Source: Rhodanobacteraceae bacterium (GTDB lineage Bacteria > Pseudomonadota > Gammaproteobacteria > Xanthomonadales > SZUA-5). Taken from it: 35,043 bases of DNA. The translations under genes were made by a program, and so were the position numbers. The notes beneath the pieces were generated by a model that was not told the origin of the DNA, made no database searches, and worked only from the letters and a program-made list of their open reading frames with translations. This document shows positions 26,948-35,043 of the stretch, one piece after another. The first letter of the stretch is position 1. Every line of letters starts with the position of its first letter. The stretch lies in NCBI GenBank assembly GCA_016717705.1, contig JADKFD010000037.1, positions 1 through 35,043 of the forward strand, in the 5' to 3' direction.

Positions 26948-29900
26948 ATGCTCAGAATCTACCGCAGCAGTCGCATCGAGAAGCTGGCCGAACTGCTGGC
27001 GGTGCGCCTGCACCAGCTGCGGCCGGCTTCGGTGCTGACGCCGCAGACGCTGGTGGTGGGCCATCTGGGCATGAAGCGCTGGCTGGTGCAGTTTCTGGCT
27101 GATCAGCGGCTGGCTGGGCTGCCGCGGATCGCCGCCAATCTCGACATGCTGTTGCCGAGCGAATGGCTGGACGGGCTGGCGCACGCGGTGCTCGGGACCG
27201 AGGCGATCGCGATTGCGCCGTATCGACGCCCGGCGCTGCGCTGGCGCATCTTCGAACTGCTGCCGACGCTGGCCGCGCCCGAGGTCGCCCGTTATCTGCA
27301 CGACGACAGCGACGCGCGTCGGCGCTTCCAGCTGGCCGACCGCCTGGCCGGGCTGTATGGCCAGTACCTGGTCTATCGCCGCGACTGGCTGGAGGATTGG
27401 GAGCAGCAGCGCCCCGGCAAGTCGCCCGAACACTGGCAGGGCAGGCTGTGGCGGGCACTGGTCGCGGGCGTCGGTCGCAGCCATCGCGGCCAGCGCATGG
27501 CCGAATTGATCGGGCGACTGGCGCGCCTGGCGCCGGATGCGGAACAGCCGGCGCTGCATGTGTTCGGCGTCAGTCACCTGCCGCCGGATGCGCTGCGTGC
27601 GCTGGAGCGGCTGGCCGACACGCGTGAGGTTTGCCTGTATTTCCCGGACCCCTGCCGCGAGCTGTGGGAGGATCTGCGCAGCCGCCGCGAGATCTTCCAG
27701 GCGCAGCTCGAGGGCGGCGAATACCTGACGCTCGGCCATCCGCTGCTGGCGGCGCTCGGGCGCATGGGCCAGCATTTCGCGCTGATGCTGAATGCGCTGG
27801 CCGCGGACAGCGACGATCGTGACCATGACGACAGCAGCCTCGACGGGCCGCTCGCCGCGGGCGCGCCGCTGCTGGCGCGCGTGCAGCACAGCGTGCGCAC
27901 GCTGCAGCCGGATTGGGCCAGCGCTGCGCCTGAAACCGGGGCGGCCGATCTGCGCCAGGATGCCTCTTTGCGCGTGCATTGCTGCCACACGCGACTGCGC
28001 GAACTGGAAGTGCTCAAGGACGCGCTGCTGGATCAACTCGCCGTCGATCCGACGCTGCACCCACGCGATATCGTGGTGATGGCGCCAAACATGGCTTTGT
28101 ACGCGCCGCTGCTGCCGGTGGTATTCGCCAATCGCCTGCGCGGACCGCTGCCCTTCCATCTGGCCGACGTCGCGCTGGTCGGCACCCATCCGCTGCTGGC
28201 GGCTTTCGGCGAACTGCTCGATCTGCCCACCCAGCGCATCGGCCGCTCGCAGGTGCTGGCGCTGCTGGCGCTGCCGGCGGTCGCACGGCGCCTGCAACTG
28301 GCCAGCGGCCACGCCGCGGCGCTGCAGCGCTGGCTGGAACGCAGCCACGTCGCCTGGGGCCTGGATGGCGCGATGAAGACTGATTTCGGCGCCGCGCCGG
28401 TCGATCTGCACAGCTTTGCCTTCGGCTTCGACCGCATGCTGGCCGGCTATCTGATCGGTCAGGAGGACGCCGACTGGCTGCTCGATGACATCCTGCCGGC
28501 GCATCCGGTGGCCGGTCCCGACGCCCAGAGCCTCGGCGCGCTGTGGACGCTGATCGAACTGTTGCGCGAATGGCGCAGCGCCTGCGCCCAGCCGCGCAGC
28601 CTGTCGCGCTGGTCGGAAGCTCTGCAGGGCTGGGTTGAACGCCTGTTTGCGGCCGATCGCGAAGATGCCGGGGAGAGCGAGGCGCTGAACGCGGTGCAGC
28701 GCTTGCTCGCCGGTCTGGCGCGCGACACCCAGGCGGCCGGTGTCGATCCGGCGGTCGACTGGGTGGTGGTGCGCGAAGTGCTGCGCCAGGGCCTGGATGG
28801 CATCCCCGAGCGCCAGCCCTTCCTGGCGGGCGGCGTGACCTTCTGCGGCATGGTGCCGCAGCGCGCCATTCCCTTCGCCGTGGTGGCGCTGCTCGGCCTC
28901 AACGACGGCGACTATCCACGACCGCGCGCCGACACCGGGCTGGACCTGATGCAGCAGTTCCCGCGCCTGGGCGACCGCGACAACCGCCTGGACGACCGTT
29001 ATCTGTTCCTGGAAGCGCTGATGAGCGCGCGCCGGGCGCTGCACCTGAGTTACGTCGGCGAGGGCGTGCAGGACGGCAAGGCGCGCAACCCGGCGCTGCC
29101 GCTGGCCGAGTTGCTGCGTTTCCTCGACGATAGCCATGGCTGCAGCGATCCGCAGGTCGACCGGCCGTGGCGCGTACGCCATCCCCTGCAACCCTTCGAT
29201 GCGCGCTATTTCGAAGTCGCCAATGCCGACCGCAACCGGATCCAAATGCATGCGGACGTGGATCCGCGGCTGTTTTCCTATTCGACCGAGTTCGCCGCAG
29301 TCAGCGCGCCGACCCAGGCGGCGCAATGGCGCTTCGATGCGCCCGGCGCAGCCAGCCCGGAGGTCGAGGCCGGCGCCGTGGTCGAGCTGTCCGCGCTGCT
29401 GCGCTACTACCGCAAGCCGGCCGAGACCCTGTGCCGACAGGCGCTCGGGCTGTCGCGCGCGGCGCTCGAAGACGAGATTGGCAGCGACACCGAGCCCCTG
29501 ACCAGCGAGCGCGAGCGCTTCGATCGCAGTGCGCTGGAGCTGGTCTGGGATGCGCTGCGCAGCGGCGCCAGCGAACTGCCGCAGCAAGCGCCACCGCGGC
29601 TGGCGCGCTCCGGGCAACTGGCGGCCGGCATCGTCGGCGCGCGCGCCTGGGAAGAGTTGCGCGAGGACGCGCACACCTTCCTCGACGCTGCGCGCAAGCT
29701 GCCGCCCTTCGAGCGCGGTCCGGCACGGCCGGCGGCGGTGGCGGTCGATCTTGCCCTCGGCGGCCAGCGGCTGGTCGGCACCCTCGGTGAGATCTATCTT
29801 GCGGGCGATACGCTGTGGCTGGTCGCCATCAGCAACGCCAGTTCGATGGACTTCGGCAAACTGCTGCCGCTCTACACCCAGTGGGCTGCACTGTGCGCCA

Positions 29901-30322
29901 GCCAACCGGGGCGCTTGTGCGAAGTCGCCCTGCTGACACCGAAACGCCAGGACCTCAGCGGCTTCATCCAGACGCCTGCCGACCTGCAACAGGGCCTGCA
30001 CCGCTTGCTGGCGGGCTATCGCGACGCCGCCGCCCAGGCAGATGCCTATTTCCCGCGCAGCAGCCACGCTTATGCCACGGCCTGGCACAAGGTGCTCGAC
30101 AAGCAGCCGGAGGCCGGGGAGCGCGCCCGCGAGGAGGCGCTCAAGGCCGCACGCGATGCCTGGACCGGTGGCTACAACGGCCACGGCGAGCGCGACTACG
30201 CGCCCGGCTACAGCGGCTTGCTGGCTGGCGCCGCGCGCTTCCTGCAGCCGGGCGAGGCCAGCCATGCGCGATTCGTCGAGCGCGCGCTGAGCTTGTTCGA
30301 TCTGATCAGTGGCCACCGCCTC
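26948..30322 (+). CDS. recC: Exodeoxyribonuclease V gamma subunit (RecC)
   Basis: About 1,125 residues from ATG 26948 (MLRIYRSSRIEKLAELL), the family-typical N-terminus; longer starts lie in a repeat. RecC is the scaffold and Chi-scanning subunit of RecBCD: an inactive helicase-like fold (VLTPQTLVVGHLGMKRWLVQ near the start; FAVVALLGLNDGDYPRPRAD mid-protein) and an inactive nuclease-like C-terminal domain. The sequence has no internal break. No stop follows: after SLFDLISGHRLA the same frame continues into RecB. Confidence 0.93.
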
Positions 30323-33300
30323 GCGAGCACGCCGCAAGAACTCGATTGGCGCACGCTGCCGCTGGGCGGCACCACGCTGATCGAAGCCAGCGCCGGCACC
30401 GGCAAGACCTGGAACATCGCCTTGCTGCATCTGCGCCTGCTGATCGAGCGCGGCCTGAACGTGCGCCAGATCCTGGTGACCACCTTTACCGACGCCGCCG
30501 CCGACGAGCTCAAGTCACGCATCCGCCTGCGCCTGCTGGACGCCGAACGCCTGGCCACGGCGCTGGCTGCTGGCCTTTCCATTGCCGACGACGAGCGCGA
30601 ACTGGCCGACTTCATCGCCGCCCGCATCGAATCGGAGGGCAGCGCCAGCCTGTTGGCGCGCCTGCGCCTGGCGCTGGCCGATGTCGATCTGGCGCCGATT
30701 TCGACCATCCACAGTTTCTGCCGCCGCGTGCTCACCGACTTTCCCTTCGACACCGGCGTGGCGTTCACCCTCGGCGAAATCGTCGACGAACCGGCACTGG
30801 TGCGCGAGTGCGTCGAAGACTGGTGGCGCCACAGTTTCCTCGGCGAGCAGATCGATCCTTGGTACGCGGCGCTGGTGTTGCCGCAGGGGCTGGAAACGCT
30901 GGCCGAACGCGTCGGGCTGTTGATCGCGGCGCCGCAGGCACGTCTGCTGACGCCGTCGACGACGCCGCTGCGACAGTGGTGGGCGGAGTTTGTGCAGACC
31001 GACCATCGGGAGCTGACTGCCGCGGTTGCCGACGGCAGCGCGTTCAAGGATGCCGAACGCTCGTCCCTGCGCAAGACGCTGCGCAAGCTACTGCAGGCCG
31101 CCGCGCGTGGTGCGCCCGATGGTGTGCCGTGGACGACGCTGGCCGAGCTGCTGGAAGACGCCAAGGTCGCCCGCGCCTGGAAGCAGAGCCCGACGGTTCC
31201 TTTCATCGAACGCCCCGAGTTTCAGGCGCTGATCAGCGTCCGCGACCGCTTCGCCAGCGCCGAACTGGCAGTCGTCCACGAAGCCACCTGCAGCTGCGCC
31301 AGCTTTACCCGTGGCGAGCTCAAGCAGCGCTTGAGCTCACGCGCCCAGAGCAGCTTCTCGCAGTGGATCGCCGAGGTTCACGATCGCTTGCTCGGTGAGC
31401 GCGGCGACGCGCTGGCGACGCGCCTGGCCGATGCCTGGCCGGCGGCGCTGATCGACGAGTTCCAGGACACCGATGCGCGCCAGTGGGCGATTTTCCAGCG
31501 TCTGTATCGCGATGACGCACGCACGCTGATCCTGATCGGCGATCCCAAGCAGTCGATCTACGCCTTCCGCGGCGGCGACATCCACAGCTACCTCGCCGCG
31601 CGCGAGCAGCTGCCGGCCGGGCGCGTGTATTCGATCCAGCGTAATTTCCGTTCGCACCCGCAACTGCTCGCCGCGTTGAACGGCGTATACGCGCTGGCGG
31701 CGCCGGTGGCTTTTGCCGACAGCGGCATCGACTACGTGGCGGTCAGCGCCGGACGTCCGGCCAGTTTCGCCGGCGCCGCGATCGAGCGCCCGTTGCGCTT
31801 GCGCCTGCTGAGCAGCGCGTCGACCACCGCGGGCGTGCGCGACGAGCTGGCGCTGGCCGCGTGCGCCGACGACATCGCAAGTCTGCTCAACGACCCGGCG
31901 GCGCGCATCGGCGATCGTCGCGTGGCGCCCGGTGATGTCGCGGTGCTGGTCGACACCAATTTCCAGCTGCGTGCCTTGCGTGCGCTGCTGGTTGAACGCC
32001 GCGTCCCGGTGGTTGGCGCCGGCCGAGCCCATGTGCTCGCCACCGAGTGGGCGCAGGATCTGCAGCTCTTGCTGTTCGCGCTGCTGCATCCGGGCGACGA
32101 ATACGCGCTGCGCGGCGCGCTGGCGACGCGCCTGCTCGGCTTCAACGCGGCGGATCTGCGCGCGCTGGCCGCCGACGCCGCGGCCTGGGAGCGCGCGCTG
32201 TCGCGCTTTGCCGATTGGCGCCTGGACTGGGAGCGCCGCGGCATCCTGGCGGTGATCGAGGCCATCGTGGTGGAACAGGCGCCGCGCCTGCTCGCCGCCA
32301 CCGATGGCGAGCGCGCGTTGACCGATCTGCGTCATCTGGGTGAGGTGCTGCAGCACGCCGCCGCCGAGTGTTACGGGCCGGAAGAACTCTACGAGTGGTT
32401 CGTGCGCACGCGCCTGGAAGGCGCCGACCAGCACGAGGCGGCGCGCGAGATGCAATTGCGCATCGAGAGCGAGGCGCGCCGCGTGCAGCTGCTGACCGTG
32501 CACGCCAGCAAGGGCCTGGAGTTTCCGATCGTGTTCCTGCCGATGGCCTGGCGCTATCGCGCCGAGCGCAATGATGTCGGCAAGCAGCTGGCGCGCTTCC
32601 ACGATCGCGAACACCAGTTCTGCATCTTGCTGGCCGGGGCGCTGGCCGGCGCCGCCGACGCGAACGACCCGGCCCCGTGGGAGGCGCTGGCCGCGGCCGT
32701 GCCGTGCATGGCAATCGAGCGCGGGACAGCGCCGACCGCGCGCTATCAGGCGCCGGCCACGGCGACCCCGGTGCGCCTCGCGCGCACGCCAATGCCGGCG
32801 CCGCGCGAGACCTACGGCCTGCACAGCTTCAGCGCGCTGACGCCGCTCGGCCCCGGCGCTCGCCGACGGCGAGCGCGGCGCCGGAGGACGAGAACGGCGG
32901 CGAAGACCCGCTGCCCAGCCTGGAAACCGCGCCGCATCCGGCGCTGCTGGCGCTGGAACGGATCAAGGGCCCGCGCTTTGGCGATGCCATCCACCTGTTG
33001 CTGGAGACCGGCCCCGGGAGTTGCCTTTCGCCCAGCAACCCGGCCGCATCGTTCAGGCGCTCGCCGCCCAGGCCGTGCGCTTGAGCCCCGATCACGCCGG
33101 CGAGCAATTGGCAGCCATCGCGTCGATGCTCGATCGCACACTCAAGTCCACTCTCGCTCCTGGCCTCTCCCTGGGCGAGCTGACCGCGTCAGCTCGCCGT
33201 CCGGAGTTCGAATTCGCCTTTGCCCTCGACGGCGCGCGCTGGGACCGATTGCACGCGGTGCTCGCCGCGCACGGCTATGGCGACTGGTGGCCTGCGACCG

Positions 33301-33680
33301 ACGCCGTGCGCGAGTTGCGCGGGCTGATGAAGGGTTATGTCGATCTGGTCTTCGCTTTTGATGGTCGCTACCACGTGCTCGACTACAAGACCAATTTCCT
33401 CGGCACGCGCAGCGCCGACTACCGCAGCGAAGCGCTCGACGCCGCCATGCGCGAGCACCATTACGGGCTGCAGGCGCTGATCTACAGCGTCGCCCTGCAC
33501 CGCTATCTCGGCCGGCGTCTGGACGACTACGATCCGGCGCGGCATCTGGGCGAAGCCTGGTATCTGTTCGTGCGCGCGCTCGGCCTCGATGGCGACACCG
33601 GCCTGTGGCGACGGCGCTTCACGCCGGCCTTGATCGCCGCGGTCGATGCGCTGTTCGAAGGCGCGCAGGTGGACGCATGA
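30323..33680 (+). CDS. recB: Exodeoxyribonuclease V beta subunit (RecB), in frame with RecC and frameshifted near the nuclease domain
   Basis: About 1,120 codons. The SF1A helicase begins STPQELDWRTLPLGGTTLIE and has motif I EASAGTGKT (30384-30410), motif II IDEFQDTD (about 31450), GDPKQSIYAFRGGD (about 31540) and LTVHASKGLEFP (about 32493). The 3'-to-5' helicase drives unwinding. The C-terminal nuclease has GYVDLVF and VLDYKTN (33338-33396), with the acidic and Lys residues expected of RecB. Two indels (about 32863 and 33018) move the frame; the segment PHPALLALERIKGPRFGDAIH between them is conserved, so errors are likely. No ATG, GTG or TTG lies at the natural start; the frame is open from recC, the nearest in-frame candidate being TTG at 30293. 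Confidence 0.9.
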
Positions 33681-35043
33681 GCGCGTTGGTCGATTCCGCT
33701 TCGCGCGAGCCACGACCGCTGGCGTTGGCTGACGCCCTGGCGACCTGGACGCTGCGCAAACAGGCCGCGCCGGAACTGGCGCGTGCACTGGCGCTGGCCG
33801 CGCGCGCCGAGGCCGACGGCCATGCCTGCGTGCGCCTGGCTGAACTGGGCGATGACCAGCCCGCATTCGACCTGGATGCGCTGCGCCAGCACGCCTGGGT
33901 CGGCGATGGCACGGCGGTCACGCCAGCGGTGCTGACTGCGGACGGCGATTTCTTCCTGTGGCGCAACTGGCGCCACGAGCAGCGCGTCAGCGCGTCCCTG
34001 CTGCAACGCATCGGCGACGCGCAAACGCTGGCGGATTCGTTGTGGCAGGCTGACCTCGACCAGTTGTACGCCGGCATGGACGTCAACCACAGCGCCGGAC
34101 AGCGACTGGCCACTGCGCGCGCGCTGGGCAAGCGCCTGTTCGTGCTCAGCGGCGGGCCCGGCACCGGCAAGACCAGCACCGTGCTGCGCATGCTGTTGCT
34201 GCAGCAGCGCGTCGCCGCCGCGCGCGGCCTGGCGCTCGCCTTCGGTCGCGTTGGCAGCACCCACCGGCAAGGCCGCGCAACGGCTTTCGCAGGCGCTGCG
34301 CGACGGCAAGGTCCGGCTGCAGCAATCCCTGGCGAGCCAGGCCGGGGACTGGGCGGCGGCGCTCGACGCCATTCCCGAGAGCGCGCAGACCCTGCATCGG
34401 CTGCTCGGCGCGCTGCCGGCGGAGGACCGCTTCCGCCACAACCGCGAGCAACCGCTGCCCTGGGACATCGTCGTCGTCGACGAAGCCTCGATGGTCGATC
34501 TGGCCAGCATGCGCGCGCTGCTCGACGCGCTGGCCGACACGGCGACCTTGGTGCTGGTCGGCGATCCGGACCAGCTGGTGTCGGTGTCGGCCGGCTCGGT
34601 GCTGGCCGATATCGTCGCCGCCAGCGCGCAGGGCGGCGGCTTCGAGCAGCACACGGCGCAACTGACGCACGTGTGGCGCACCGGCAGCGAGCTGGCCCTG
34701 GCCTATGCCGCGGCGCGGCGCGGCGCTGCCGATGAACTGCGCCGCTGCTTGCAGCACATCGAGGCTTGCGGCATCCATGCGATCAACGATCCGCGCATGC
34801 TGGCGACGCGCGTGCAGCATTGGCTGGCACTCCCGCAATGGTCGGCCTTGCACGCCGCCTGCGCCCGCGTCGACGATCCCGCGGCCGCCTTCGTCGCACT
34901 GCGGGCGCAGCAGTTGTTGACCGCGCTGCGTGCCGGACCCTTCGGCGCCGAGGTCGCTCAATGCCGCCATCGACAGCCATTGGCGCCGCGCCAACGCGGC
35001 GCCCAGTGGTATCCAGGGCGCCCGGTGCTGATCCGCAACAACG
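33677..35043 (+). CDS. recD: Exodeoxyribonuclease V alpha subunit (RecD), partial and frameshifted
   Basis: 5'-to-3' SF1B helicase subunit; ATG 33677 overlaps the recB stop (ATGA), indicating translational coupling. It has Walker A SGGPGTGKTS (about 34150), APTGKAAQRLSQALRDGK (34257 on) in a shifted frame after an indel near 34245, VVVDEASMVD (about 34468) and LVLVGDPDQL (about 34549). Further frame changes occur near 34955 and 34990 (LNAAIDSHWRRANAAP, then QWYPGRPVLIRNN). The window ends before the C-terminal motifs. Confidence 0.9.

Noticed and set aside
26930..30430. 1,166-codon minus-strand frame opposite recC
   Set aside because: Antisense shadow of recC in GC-rich DNA.

Overview
The window is 35 kb of very GC-rich DNA with the gene content and small palindromic repeats of a gammaproteobacterium, most likely a member of the Lysobacterales (Xanthomonadales). 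That placement is inferred from the Hanks kinase-TPR protein, the TPR-GGDEF architecture, the recC-recB-recD order and abundant REP-like elements of the TGTGGGAGCGGG and TGTAGGAGCGAC types; no rRNA or tRNA is present to confirm it. No CRISPR array, prophage or insertion sequence was seen.

Layout. 11-1958: acetoacetyl-CoA synthetase with a frameshift-riddled 5' end. 2258-3001 (-): lysophosphatidic acid acyltransferase. 3087-4415 (-): secreted M60-type zinc peptidase. 4695-8065 (+): a compact three-gene cluster made of a 72-residue small protein, an 849-residue protein (signal peptide, periplasmic TPR-like region, transmembrane helix, GGEEF diguanylate cyclase, C-terminal tetrapyrrole-methylase-fold domain) and a HutD/Ves-family protein. 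8268-11154 (-): small unknown protein and a membrane Ser/Thr kinase with TPRs. 11411-13699 (-): secreted type-B carboxylesterase. 14056-16895 (-): class I methyltransferase, SRPBCC protein, ArsR regulator, TrhO and an MliC-like lysozyme inhibitor. 17193-18166 (+): acidic, Pro/Ala-rich secreted protein and a cold-shock protein. 18366-18713 (-): YkgJ-type cysteine-cluster protein. 18838-20151 (+): spinster-like MFS transporter. 20264-25625 (-): NAD-dependent molybdenum formate dehydrogenase genes fdsGBA and fdsD. 26948-35043 (+): recC, recB and recD, the last cut by the window end.

The highlight is 4695-7488. The C-terminal 257 residues of the 849-aa protein resemble the alpha-N-methyltransferase of borosin RiPPs (fungal OphMA, Shewanella SonM), including the GHPGVF region and all four active-site positions I recall for OphMA (Y, R, Y, Y). 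The small protein encoded 25 nt upstream resembles the borosin-binding domain / split precursor (SonA type) and ends in a short polar and aliphatic tail that could be the methylated core. Together they look like a split borosin pathway whose methyltransferase is fused to a membrane-anchored c-di-GMP synthase, which would link peptide backbone methylation to second-messenger signalling. I know of no described example of this fusion.

Sequence quality is uneven. Single-base indels break genes at about 160-400, 17230-17970, 22420-23280, 25070-25625, 32860-33020 and 34240-35000. Nearly pure G or C tracts (2095-2200, 13893-13963, 25627-26723) look like base-calling or assembly artefacts. The stretch 2950-13700, which holds the borosin-like locus, reads cleanly, so the unusual fusion is not obviously an artefact. 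Several repeat families (at least four palindromic types) occupy most intergenic gaps.
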